Assembly: GCF_000382185.1 (NCBI RefSeq)
Contig: NZ_KB907784.1
Location: 3,876,597-3,940,596, forward strand
Reading direction: 5' to 3'
From: Bordetella sp. FB-8
Lineage (GTDB): Bacteria > Pseudomonadota > Gammaproteobacteria > Burkholderiales > Burkholderiaceae_B
DNA: 64,000 nucleotides
Shown here: piece after piece, positions 10,028 to 18,768 of the stretch
Layout of the letters: every line of letters starts with the position of its first letter
Numbering within the stretch: the first letter of the stretch is position 1
Translations under genes and position numbers: made by a program
Notes under the pieces: model-generated
What the model saw: the letters and a program-made list of their open reading frames with translations, nothing else
Databases searched by the model: none
What the model was told of the DNA's origin: nothing

Positions 10028-10304
10028 GACAATGCCTCGGCTGTGACATGGAACAACGCAGTATGCGGGCAGGCCGCGGATCGACAGGACGAGGCGGGAT
10101 GGAAATGCCACAGGGCAATTGTGCGGATTGCATTTGCCCGAGAACCCGCACCGACGGGTCTGCATCAGCGAGAACGACTGTAGCTCGCCCGCATCAGTCG
10201 CCCCGGCGCGGCGCAGGCTGCTTAACTTCTGGCGCACCCGGCCGTTAGTCGATGACAACAATCTCGGCAGCCGAATCGCAGTTCGGGCGCGCCAGGGGTA
10301 TCGA

Positions 10305-11852
10305 ATGACCGCCATCGCCTCCGTGGCTGCGTCCGTCCTGGCGCAGACGCAAGCAGTACAGACCGCTTCCGGCTCCTCGGCCGAAAGCCGCCCGCCGCAG
10401 GCAACTGCCTCGTCTACCCTGGTATCGATTGCCGGCATCCCGCCCATGCCGCCGCTGACCTACGCGGTTCCCGCGACGCAACCTGTCTGGGAAACCAATG
10501 CAGTGGACGGGATCAGTCAGACGATGGCGCGCAATTTCTCAGCCTCGACGCTCTCGGGACGCCTGCAGGGCCTGGGCCAGCTCATGCTGCAGCAGCTGGG
10601 CGGAGGCCAAAACGATTTCTCGCAATCGGTGTACCTGCCGTCCACCAACGCCGTGCCCAGCACTTCGCTGGCAAGGGCGATGCAGTCCGCCTTGCACACG
10701 GGGGCCAACAACCAGGTTTCGCTCGGCGTCGCCCTGCGCGACGGCGCCAGGGTGCAGATCACGCTTGGCGACCAGAACAACGGACTCGCGGCCGCTATCA
10801 CCGTTACCGGCGGCAAGCTCAGCGATGCAGATCGTTCGGCCCTGTCGAAGATGGCCGGCGGCTTGCAGCAAGCCATCGACGGCCTGACCTCGTCGGATCA
10901 GCCCACACTCGATCTGAGCGGACTCTTGCGGCAGTTCAATTCCAGCGTCTTCGCCTCGGTCGACCTGAATGCATCCGTCGACCCAACCGGCCAAGGCGCG
11001 CAGAGCCTGGCTTTGCACATCGACGGCACGCAGCGCTCGCTGCAGACCAGCGGTCCGCTCGGGTCCATGCAGATCAGCGTGGACACGTCCAATACCGCTA
11101 TCCTGGGCAGCGCCAGCCAGCAGGCCCAGGCAATCGACAACTACCTGCAGCAGTTCGCCGCCGAAGGCACGCGCGGACATGGCAATGCCAGGCTCATCGC
11201 CATGTTTTCCGCGGCGTTCCAGTCGCTGAACAGCAACGACGCAACGGCGTCTTCCGGTTCCTCGCCGCAGTTGGGGGTGATCGGCGACGCGGCCCACAGC
11301 ATGATGACCGGCCTGGCCGACTTCAGCGCTTCGGTAACGCAGGCCGCCCAATCGCCCAACCCCATGAACCCGGGCGAGGTGGACAGCTTCTCGTACCGCG
11401 TGTCGCAGCACACCACCGAACAGGCCAGCAACCGGTACAACTACACGATCACCCAGACGCAGCAGTCCCAACTCAATGCCAGCTATCACGCGCCGTTGCG
11501 GGCCGGCACCCTGCTCGCACTCGACGGCGACAAGGCATCGCAGAATTATTACTACACCCAGATCAACGACAGCGCGCAGAGCCAGACGACCATTCGCTAC
11601 GCCAACGGCAAGCTGGCACTGGCCACCTTGAACCAGTCCGCCAGCGCGTCCGTGCATACGAAAATGTATGAGATGGGCCAGCTGCAAGAGAACACCATCG
11701 ACCCCAGCCGCAGCTCCTGGTCCACGAATCTGCTGGACCTGCTCGACAGCGCGCAGCAGAACCCGGGCACCTCGCAGGCGATGCTGAACAATATCCGCAG
11801 TCTGATCGAACTGCCGGCCAGCCCCGGCCAATTGGCCAACAAAATCGGCTAG
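10305..11852 (+). CDS. Large Ser/Gln/Ala-rich protein of unknown function
   Basis: 515 residues; I do not recognise the family. The start at 10305 (MTAIASVAASVLAQTQAV) was chosen because the 62 upstream in-frame codons look non-coding. There is no signal peptide, lipobox or membrane helix. The chain is rich in Ser, Gln, Asn, Ala and Leu with short amphipathic repeats (AMQSALHTGANNQVSLGVAL, ALSKMAGGLQQAIDGL), then an aromatic patch (QNYYYTQINDSAQSQ) and a C-terminus of leucine-rich helices. The composition resembles secreted or surface-appendage proteins that leave the cell without an N-terminal signal. It is convergent with the TPR-ATP-grasp gene 18 bp away. Confidence 0.75.
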   Translation: MTAIASVAASVLAQTQAVQTASGSSAESRPPQATASSTLVSIAGIPPMPPLTYAVPATQPVWETNAVDGISQTMARNFSASTLSGRLQGLGQLMLQQLGGGQNDFSQSVYLPSTNAVPSTSLARAMQSALHTGANNQVSLGVALRDGARVQITLGDQNNGLAAAITVTGGKLSDADRSALSKMAGGLQQAIDGLTSSDQPTLDLSGLLRQFNSSVFASVDLNASVDPTGQGAQSLALHIDGTQRSLQTSGPLGSMQISVDTSNTAILGSASQQAQAIDNYLQQFAAEGTRGHGNARLIAMFSAAFQSLNSNDATASSGSSPQLGVIGDAAHSMMTGLADFSASVTQAAQSPNPMNPGEVDSFSYRVSQHTTEQASNRYNYTITQTQQSQLNASYHAPLRAGTLLALDGDKASQNYYYTQINDSAQSQTTIRYANGKLALATLNQSASASVHTKMYEMGQLQENTIDPSRSSWSTNLLDLLDSAQQNPGTSQAMLNNIRSLIELPASPGQLANKIG

Positions 11853-11870
11853 GGCCTTGCGCCGGGCGCG

Positions 11871-14072
11871 CTAGGTCATCCTGCGTGCCAGCATGCGCTC
11901 GACGGCATCGTAGATGCGCTGCACATAACAGTTCTTGAAGCCAAGCACCGGATCGCCAGGGCTTTCCATGTGCACCAGCATGGTGGCGTTGGCCTCGAAC
12001 ACCAGCACGCGGCCATCGGGCAGCAGCGAAAAGTCCACGCCACAGTAATCCAGATCCAGGCGCCGACCGATCTCGCCCAGCGCCCTCCAGGCCGCCGCGC
12101 CCAGCGCCGCCTGCGGATCGTCCAGAAAACGGCGCTCCTCCTCGGTCTTCCAGGCATCCGAGCGCATGTCCGCCGTCACGTAATGCAGCACCCACTGCCC
12201 CCCGATGGCCAGGTGATACGGCAGCGGCTCGCGGTCCACAAATACCACCCGGTACTTGCGAAAATACCCATCGGGCGAGCGGTAGTCGCAATACACGCTC
12301 AGGTAATGCTCGCACGACTGCCCCTGGCCGCCCGCATCGTCGGCCTCTTGCGGCGTCTCCAGACGCCGAAGCCCGGCGCCCCCATGCTTGCCCACGGGCC
12401 GCAAAGTCACGGGATATTGCAAACCAGCTGCCGCGATCGAGGCGGCCAGGTCCGGACCCGAACCACTGTCCCAGCGCACCGTGGGCGGCATGATGGCCCC
12501 CTCGATGCCCGACAGCAGGGCCGCGATCTGGTCGCGTGAGGTCCGCATGACGCGCTCCGGAGGATTGAGCACCGGCTTGTCGGCCGTCGCGAGCAGGGCT
12601 GCCGCGACCTTCAGACCCCAGGACGCCTTGTCCGCATCACCGATGGCATTGAAGATCAGGTCGTAGGGCGGCAGCTCCCGGATGGGCCCCGTAATGCCGT
12701 ATTCGATGGCCCAGCGTATCTGGCGGTTGTACTCAGTGGGTATCAGGAACTTCACCGGCACATCGTTCAGGCCGCTGCTGCATAGGATCAGCACACTGCG
12801 CCGCTGGGTCGGCAGATCCGCGTCGACGTACAGCGATTGGAGTTGATGCGCCTGGTGGGCAAAGTGCTCGGCCTCCTGGCCGCGGTCCAGTTCGAGCATG
12901 GCCTTGCCCATGCCCAGATAGGCCTGGACCAGATTGGGGTCCAGCAGCATGGCGCGCTTGTACCAGTAGCTGGCCATATTCCATTGGCCACGCTGCAAAA
13001 GTGCCTGGCCCAGCTCGCACAGGTCGGTAGCGCAATTGCGCTGCAGCGCCTCGAAGCCCAGGCGCGCAACCTCGGCATTGAAGGGCAGGCCCGCCGCCTG
13101 CAGGGCCTGCGCGTACAAACAATGGACCTCGGGGTTCAGCGGATCATAGGTCGAAGCCTGTTCCAGCACGTCCATGGCCTGATCGGTCAGCCCGGCTTCG
13201 AGCAGTTTGCGCCCTTGGACGATCAGGGCCGTCGCCGAGCCGGTGCGGGACGCGCTGCCTTGCTCGGGAGGGTCCTGGATGAATTTCACCGCCCAAGCCG
13301 GAACCGGGCCTTGATAGAAGATGTGCAGGTTGTCGTTAAATGAGCCAAAGTTCAATCCGTGCTGCCTGGCAAGAATCTGCAGGGCGCGCGAAGTAAAGAG
13401 CGAGATGTGTCCGTTGCGCGGCGCGCAATACCACCATTTCTCGATACCGTCGGCCATCACCGACTCGGTGATCAGCAAAGTACTGAATAAAATCGCGCCG
13501 TCGTCGACCAGAAATTGCTTCAAGGACGACATCAGTTCATGCGGCCGAGGATGATGCTCGAACACCTCGAAGCACACCACTGTCTGGTAATTGCGTTCGG
13601 CGGCCTGGCGCATGCCCGGCTGGTCCGCATACGGATCGCAGGAATCGACGTGCGCAAAACCGCGCGACCTCAGTTCCTTCTCGAGCAGGCCGAGGCCGGA
13701 GCCGAAATCCAGCACCGTTCCCCATGCCATCTCCGGAAAGCGCTGGGCGATGAAATCCGCGTTCATGACCGGACGCTTGCCGAGATAGTCGGGATCGTGC
13801 CGGACGTACTGGTCGTTGTAGATATAGTCGGAAAAATCCTGCGCGCTCCATCCGTCCATCGCCTGCGTAAAGATGAAACCGCATTGGCTGCAGCAAAAAT
13901 AAGCGATGGGCACTGCGGCATCCGGCTCGACGTGCCCGCCTGCCGCTGTCCGGTCCTCGCAAGAGCGCGAGAAGTCGACTGCGCCGCACAAACGGCTGGC
14001 GCCGCCGCAGCATTTGCAGGCGGCCTGGGATGGCACGGCCTGCACTTTCTCCTGCAATCCTTCTCTTGTCAT
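11871..14072 (-). CDS. Methyltransferase-TPR-ATP-grasp fusion protein
   Basis: 733 residues in three parts. Residues 19-64 carry a Cys cluster (CKCC, C29, CCSQC) like a zinc ribbon. Residues 115-250 form a class I SAM methyltransferase (LDFGSGLGLLEKEL, then CFEVFEHHPRP). About 285-410 are TPR-like helices (AMLLDPNLVQAYLGMGKAML). About 424-733 are an ATP-grasp-type module (RRSVLILCSSGLNDVPVKFL; PVTLRPVGKHGGAGLRRLET; DYCGVDFSLLPDGRVLVFEA). Residues about 528-700 are identical at DNA level to the upstream gene. The start at 14072 is 5 bp after that gene's stop. A ligase/methylase acting on an unknown peptide-like substrate is an inference. Confidence 0.85.
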   Translation of the reverse strand: MTREGLQEKVQAVPSQAACKCCGGASRLCGAVDFSRSCEDRTAAGGHVEPDAAVPIAYFCCSQCGFIFTQAMDGWSAQDFSDYIYNDQYVRHDPDYLGKRPVMNADFIAQRFPEMAWGTVLDFGSGLGLLEKELRSRGFAHVDSCDPYADQPGMRQAAERNYQTVVCFEVFEHHPRPHELMSSLKQFLVDDGAILFSTLLITESVMADGIEKWWYCAPRNGHISLFTSRALQILARQHGLNFGSFNDNLHIFYQGPVPAWAVKFIQDPPEQGSASRTGSATALIVQGRKLLEAGLTDQAMDVLEQASTYDPLNPEVHCLYAQALQAAGLPFNAEVARLGFEALQRNCATDLCELGQALLQRGQWNMASYWYKRAMLLDPNLVQAYLGMGKAMLELDRGQEAEHFAHQAHQLQSLYVDADLPTQRRSVLILCSSGLNDVPVKFLIPTEYNRQIRWAIEYGITGPIRELPPYDLIFNAIGDADKASWGLKVAAALLATADKPVLNPPERVMRTSRDQIAALLSGIEGAIMPPTVRWDSGSGPDLAASIAAAGLQYPVTLRPVGKHGGAGLRRLETPQEADDAGGQGQSCEHYLSVYCDYRSPDGYFRKYRVVFVDREPLPYHLAIGGQWVLHYVTADMRSDAWKTEEERRFLDDPQAALGAAAWRALGEIGRRLDLDYCGVDFSLLPDGRVLVFEANATMLVHMESPGDPVLGFKNCYVQRIYDAVERMLARRMT
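11971..12491. repeat. 521-bp perfect direct repeat, copy A (in methyltransferase-TPR-ATP-grasp gene)
   Basis: Base-for-base identical to 14190-14710 (offset 2219), checked along the whole length. Identity ends abruptly at both sides, beyond which the paralogues are only partly similar. It covers the catalytic part of the ATP-grasp module. Confidence 0.97.
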
Positions 14073-14077
14073 CGTCG

Positions 14078-15523
14078 CTACTGCGCCCCCTGGGCCATTC
14101 GCCGCGCCAGCATGCCTTCGAATGCCTCGAAAATGCGCTGCACATACGGATTTTTGAAACGCAGGGCCTGGTCTTCCGCGTTTTCCGGATGCACCAGCAT
14201 GGTGGCGTTGGCCTCGAACACCAGCACGCGGCCATCGGGCAGCAGCGAAAAGTCCACGCCACAGTAATCCAGATCCAGGCGCCGACCGATCTCGCCCAGC
14301 GCCCTCCAGGCCGCCGCGCCCAGCGCCGCCTGCGGATCGTCCAGAAAACGGCGCTCCTCCTCGGTCTTCCAGGCATCCGAGCGCATGTCCGCCGTCACGT
14401 AATGCAGCACCCACTGCCCCCCGATGGCCAGGTGATACGGCAGCGGCTCGCGGTCCACAAATACCACCCGGTACTTGCGAAAATACCCATCGGGCGAGCG
14501 GTAGTCGCAATACACGCTCAGGTAATGCTCGCACGACTGCCCCTGGCCGCCCGCATCGTCGGCCTCTTGCGGCGTCTCCAGACGCCGAAGCCCGGCGCCC
14601 CCATGCTTGCCCACGGGCCGCAAAGTCACGGGATATTGCAAACCAGCTGCCGCGATCGAGGCGGCCAGGTCCGGACCCGAACCACTGTCCCAGCGCACCG
14701 TGGGCGGCATATGGACGCCTTCCAGACCCGCAAGCAGCAGCGGAATCTGGTCGCGTGAAGTCAGCGCGATGCGCTCTGGCGGATTGAGCACAGGCTTGCC
14801 GGCCTGCGGCACGAAACGCGCCGCCGCCGCCAAGCCCTGCGGCGCCCGATCCGGGTCGCCGATGACGTTGAACACCAGATCGTAGGGCGGCAGTTCCCGT
14901 ACCGGCCCGACGATGCCGAACTCGACGGCCCAGCGTATCTGCCGATTGGTCGGACTGGGCATGAGGAACTGGAGCGGCACGTTGTCATGGCCGCTAGTGC
15001 ACAGCAGCAGAATGCTGCGCCGCTGCATCGGCCAGGCATGATCGATGAAAATCGACTGCCGCATGCAGGCATTGCGCGCACAGGTTTCCGACTCTTGCTC
15101 GCGCCCCAGTTCGCGCAAGGCGATGCCCATGTGCAGGTGCGTGTCCGCGATATCCGGATTGAGCAGCAGCGCGCGCAGGAACCAGTAGCCCGCCGCGTCC
15201 CATTGCTTGTGGCGGGCATAGGAAGCGCCGATGGCGATGATGTCCGGCGCCGCGCGCTGCCTGATCGCCGTGGCGGCGATGCGCGCCGCCATGGCATCGG
15301 CCGCATGGTCAGCAGACTGCATGGCCTGGGCCAGCAACTCGTAGATGCCGGCCTCGAGCGGCCGCGCTACCGTCGCCTGCTGCAGCGGCGTGATCGCGGC
15401 CGCGGCCTGACCGGCCGCCAGCAATGCCTGTCCTTCGGCGAGCAGACGCGCGGCCAGTTCGTCCAGATGCTCGGAGGCCCGGTCTTGCGGCGCGACCCTG
15501 TCCGCCGTGTCGGTCATTTGCAT
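14078..15523 (-). CDS. TPR-ATP-grasp protein
   Basis: 481 residues. N-terminal TPR-like helices (about 20-150; ALLLNPDIADTHLHMGIAL) precede a region RRSILLLCTSGHDNVPLQFL and an ATP-grasp-type domain (about 250-475) with PVTLRPVGKHGGAGLRR and DYCGVDFSLLPDGRVLVFEA, where the acidic DFSLLPDG and EAN resemble metal/ATP-binding residues. It is a paralogue of the downstream gene without the methyltransferase. It starts 39 bp after ubiK; Met3 is an equally possible start. Substrate unknown. The identical 173-residue block strongly suggests gene conversion. Confidence 0.86.
   Translation of the reverse strand: MQMTDTADRVAPQDRASEHLDELAARLLAEGQALLAAGQAAAAITPLQQATVARPLEAGIYELLAQAMQSADHAADAMAARIAATAIRQRAAPDIIAIGASYARHKQWDAAGYWFLRALLLNPDIADTHLHMGIALRELGREQESETCARNACMRQSIFIDHAWPMQRRSILLLCTSGHDNVPLQFLMPSPTNRQIRWAVEFGIVGPVRELPPYDLVFNVIGDPDRAPQGLAAAARFVPQAGKPVLNPPERIALTSRDQIPLLLAGLEGVHMPPTVRWDSGSGPDLAASIAAAGLQYPVTLRPVGKHGGAGLRRLETPQEADDAGGQGQSCEHYLSVYCDYRSPDGYFRKYRVVFVDREPLPYHLAIGGQWVLHYVTADMRSDAWKTEEERRFLDDPQAALGAAAWRALGEIGRRLDLDYCGVDFSLLPDGRVLVFEANATMLVHPENAEDQALRFKNPYVQRIFEAFEGMLARRMAQGAQ
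14190..14710. repeat. 521-bp perfect direct repeat, copy B (in TPR-ATP-grasp gene)
   Basis: Identical partner of 11971-12491, same orientation. Recombination between the two would remove 2219 bp and join the first 444 residues of this gene to the last 33 of the other, keeping the reading frame. Confidence 0.97.
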
Positions 15524-15562
15524 GGGTGTCGCCCGCCGCGGACGGCCGGCGCCGCGATGGGA

Positions 15563-15829
15563 TTATTCGGCCGTGGTCTTGCCGGATTCGAGGGCATCGA
15601 GCCGGGATTGCAGTTGCCGCAGTTGCTCGCCCAACTGATCCACCTTGGTCCGCGCGCGAGCCAGCATGTCAGCCTGCACGTCGAACTCTTCCCGCGTGAC
15701 CAGGTCCAGGCGTACAAAGGCCTGGGTCACCATCGAACGGACGTTGCGCTCGATATCCGCGGCCGGACTCTTGGCAAAGAGTTCGGAAATATTCTTCTGC
15801 AGATCTTCCATCCATTGGGTGCGGTTCAT
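15563..15829 (-). CDS. ubiK: UbiK-type ubiquinone biosynthesis accessory factor (BMFP family)
   Basis: 88 residues, the family length: MNRTQWMEDLQKNISELFAK, a middle amphipathic helix (RSMVTQAFVRLDLVTREEFD) and a C-terminal coiled coil (about 50-80). UbiK binds UbiJ and lipid and supports aerobic ubiquinone synthesis. The start at 15829 has an excellent GGAGG site; the longer frame upstream is not family-like. It is divergent from glnK-amtB. Confidence 0.9.
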   Translation of the reverse strand: MNRTQWMEDLQKNISELFAKSPAADIERNVRSMVTQAFVRLDLVTREEFDVQADMLARARTKVDQLGEQLRQLQSRLDALESGKTTAE

Positions 15830-16271
15830 GGCTGCCTCCGTGCTGATATAGCCGATGGTGCCAGTGTAGTCCCGCCAGCCTTGCCCTGCCTTTTCAGGCC
15901 TGTGGCCTCGCGAGGAGGATGCTTGCCCCGCACAGCGCCCGGCGGCAAAAAGAATCGGCCCACCTGCCGGCGGGCCGCAAAGGCGCATTGCCTATCGCCT
16001 GCGTCATAGTATTCACGATTGTCTGGCACCGCACAAATCCGGCTTGTAAAGCCGCGTATCTCACCCGTAACCGATTCGGCAGGGGAAATGCCTCGAAGCG
16101 ACCCCGGGGGAATATTTTGCAATTTGCTACAAAGTTTCATCGCATAGGGTCGACGCACCACACGCCCATCTTTGTGCCATGAATCGGGGCCTTTCGCACC
16201 AATAAAGCACATGTCATGCACCAATATGGCGCCACACCGGCGAATCGCTTTGCAACATGGCGTTCCAATAG
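15830..16271. other. Intergenic control region of ubiK and glnK
   Basis: No gene is seen in the nearly 500 bp between the ubiK and glnK starts. The right third holds the NtrC-like and sigma54 sites described separately. The rest is GC-rich, with antisense open frames that look like no family. Confidence 0.6.
16217..16233 (+). promoter_or_regulatory. NtrC-type binding site
   Basis: TGCACCA-ATA-TGGCGCC matches the NtrC pattern GCAC-N5-TGGTGC with one change. A weaker half-match (CGCACCAATAAAGCAC) begins at about 16195. The site is about 40 bp upstream of the sigma54 -24 element, close for an enhancer but workable. Confidence 0.6.
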
Positions 16272-16667
<396 letters not shown>

Positions 16668-16720
16668 GGACGCGCTTGGCGCAGTCACGACGAATTACCC
16701 AAAAACTGGAGTTCTAGATA

Positions 16721-17971
16721 ATGGATAAAGCAGATATTTCCTGGATGCTGGTCTCGACCCTGCTCGTGCTGATGATGGCCGTGCCGGGCCTGGGCCTGTT
16801 CTACGGCGGCCTGGTGCGCAGCAAGAACATGCTGTCCGTGCTGATGCAGGTTACCTGTACCTTCACGCTGGGCCTGATCCTCTGGTTCGCCTACGGCTAC
16901 TCCCTGGCGTTCACCGACGGCAATGCTTTCTTCGGCGGTTTCTCGCGCGTGTTCTTCTCGGGCATGTTCACGCCGGGTACCGGCAAATACTCCATGAACA
17001 GCACGATTACCGAGCTGCTGTACGCATCCTTCCAGGCCACCTTCGCCGGCATCACCTGCGCGCTTATCGTGGGCAGCTTCGCCGAGCGAGCTCGCTTCTC
17101 GGCCGTACTGGTCTTCACGGCGATCTGGTTCACCTTCGCCTATGTGCCCATCGCGCACATGGTCTGGTATGCCGTACCCACGGGCCAGAAAGGAACCTCG
17201 GGCCTCTTCGCGGCCGCGGGCGCCCTGGACTTCGCCGGCGGCACGGTGGTGCACATCAACGCCGGTATCGCCGGCCTGGTGGGCTCCTATGTGATCGGCA
17301 AGCGTGTCGGCTACGGCCGCGAATCCATGCAGCCGCACAACCTGGTCATGACCTATATCGGCGCCATGCTGCTGTGGGTGGGCTGGTTCGGCTTCAATGC
17401 CGGTTCGGCCGTCGCGTCGAACGAACTGGCCACACTGGCCTTCTTCAACACCATGATCGCGACCGCCGCCGCCTCGCTGGCCTGGCTTTTCACCGAATGG
17501 GTGATCAAGAGCAAGCCTTCCATGCTGGGTGCCGCCTCCGGCGCCGTCGCCGGCCTGGTGGGCATCACCCCGGCCGCCGGCTTCGTGGGACCCGTGGGCG
17601 CCTTCGTTCTGGGCATCCTCGTGGGCATCATCTGCGTGTGGGGCGTCAACGGCCTGAAGCGCATCCTGCGTGCGGACGACGCGCTTGACGTGTTCGGCGT
17701 GCATGGCGTGGGCGGCATTTGCGGCGCCTTGCTGACCGGCGTGCTCAGCGCCAAGGCGCTGGGCGGCACGACCCTGGACAGCCTGGGCGCCATCGGCGGC
17801 CAATTGGTGATCCAGCTCGAAGCCATCGTCACCACGCTGGTGTGGTCCGGCGTCGTGGCCTGGATCGCCTACAAGATCGCCGACAAGCTTTGCGGCCTGC
17901 GCGTACCGGAAGACGAAGAACGCGAAGGCCTGGACATCACGACGCACGGCGAATCGGCCTACCACGGCTAA
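16721..17971 (+). CDS. amtB: Ammonium transporter AmtB
   Basis: 416 residues, about 11 transmembrane helices, beginning DISWMLVSTLLVLMMAVPGL and GLFYGGLVRSKNMLSVLMQ. It has the Amt signature with the twin pore histidines (AYVPIAHMVW and VFGVHGVGGICG). There is no cleavable signal peptide, unlike E. coli AmtB. It is 53 bp after glnK under the same nitrogen-controlled promoter. It conducts ammonium into the cell and is gated by GlnK. Confidence 0.96.
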   Translation: MDKADISWMLVSTLLVLMMAVPGLGLFYGGLVRSKNMLSVLMQVTCTFTLGLILWFAYGYSLAFTDGNAFFGGFSRVFFSGMFTPGTGKYSMNSTITELLYASFQATFAGITCALIVGSFAERARFSAVLVFTAIWFTFAYVPIAHMVWYAVPTGQKGTSGLFAAAGALDFAGGTVVHINAGIAGLVGSYVIGKRVGYGRESMQPHNLVMTYIGAMLLWVGWFGFNAGSAVASNELATLAFFNTMIATAAASLAWLFTEWVIKSKPSMLGAASGAVAGLVGITPAAGFVGPVGAFVLGILVGIICVWGVNGLKRILRADDALDVFGVHGVGGICGALLTGVLSAKALGGTTLDSLGAIGGQLVIQLEAIVTTLVWSGVVAWIAYKIADKLCGLRVPEDEEREGLDITTHGESAYHG

Positions 17972-17991
17972 GCCGGGACGCTCTCCTGCAA

Positions 17992-18025
17992 AAAACGGCC
18001 GCCCGGATTTCCGGGCGGCCGTTTT
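17992..18025. terminator. Bidirectional terminator between amtB and tetR gene
   Basis: A 15-bp perfect stem (17992-18006 / 18011-18025) with loop ATTT and T/A ends on both sides; it serves both convergent genes. Confidence 0.9.
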
Positions 18026-18046
18026 CATTGGGCGGAAAAAATGCGA

Positions 18047-18640
18047 TTACACATCCCGGCAGGCATCGATCAGGCGCGCCGCGGCCGCCACCAGACTCCG
18101 TACCGGCCCGTCTGCGCCAAGCAACTGGCTGGATGCGTAAGCGCCCTCCATCAGCAACTGCAAGCCGTCACCCAGCATTTCAGGGTCGCGCGCGCCCATG
18201 CTGCGCGCCATGTCCACCAGACGCTCGCGCACCTCGCGTTTGTTGGCTACCGACACCAGCCGGGCGGGATGGTCGGGTTCGGGATACTCAATGCAGGCAT
18301 TGGTCAGGCCGCAGCCGCGATAATCCGGCCTGTCGGCCCTTTCGGCCAGGCCGGTGAAATAAGCCAGGATCTGCGCCCGCGGATCGCCCGGGTGTGCGGC
18401 TATGGACGCATCGAAGCGGCGCCAGAAATCCACCTCATAGTCGCGCAGGTAGGCCGCCGCCAACTCGTCTTTGGAGGCAAAGGTGCGGTAGAGACTGGGC
18501 TTGGTCACGCCCGCCTTGGCCACAATGGCATCCACCCCCACGGCGCGGATACCCTGGTGATAGAACAGATCCCGCGCGCTGCGACGGATGCGGTCGGCGG
18601 CGCGCAGCGGCGGGATTTCTGGGCGTTTTTCTTTTGCCAT
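18047..18640 (-). CDS. TetR-family repressor
   Basis: 197 residues from the ATG at 18640 (an upstream TTG at 18676 is possible). The N-terminal HTH reads ADRIRRSARDLFYHQGIRAV, VDAIVAKAGVTKPSLYRTFA and SKDELAAAYL; the rest is the TetR ligand-binding fold (TetR_C). It is divergent from an MFS transporter, and an inverted repeat overlaps the transporter promoter, so it most likely represses that gene and perhaps itself. The inducer is unknown. Confidence 0.88.
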   Translation of the reverse strand: MAKEKRPEIPPLRAADRIRRSARDLFYHQGIRAVGVDAIVAKAGVTKPSLYRTFASKDELAAAYLRDYEVDFWRRFDASIAAHPGDPRAQILAYFTGLAERADRPDYRGCGLTNACIEYPEPDHPARLVSVANKREVRERLVDMARSMGARDPEMLGDGLQLLMEGAYASSQLLGADGPVRSLVAAAARLIDACRDV

Positions 18641-18704
18641 ATCTGCTGCTTTCTGCTTGAACGGATTCCGTCCCAAGCGGGATCTTGGAAGTCCGCAATA
18701 CGAC

Positions 18705-18754
18705 TTGACGATGTTACTGACCGGTACGTATTATAGTCCGACCCCAACGTACCG
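18705..18754 (+). promoter_or_regulatory. MFS promoter overlapped by TetR operator
   Basis: TTGACG (18705-18710) and TATTAT (18729-18734) are 18 bp apart. A perfect 8-bp inverted repeat CGGTACGT / ACGTACCG lies at 18722-18729 and 18747-18754, its left arm in the spacer and touching the -10 box. This is a typical layout for TetR-type repression. Confidence 0.72.
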
Positions 18755-18768
18755 ACCAGCAACATTCC

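Noticed and set aside
14073..14534. N-terminal extension of the methyltransferase-TPR-ATP-grasp gene to 14534
   Set aside because: It overlaps the upstream gene in another frame and has shadow composition; the ATG at 14072 begins a plausible protein.
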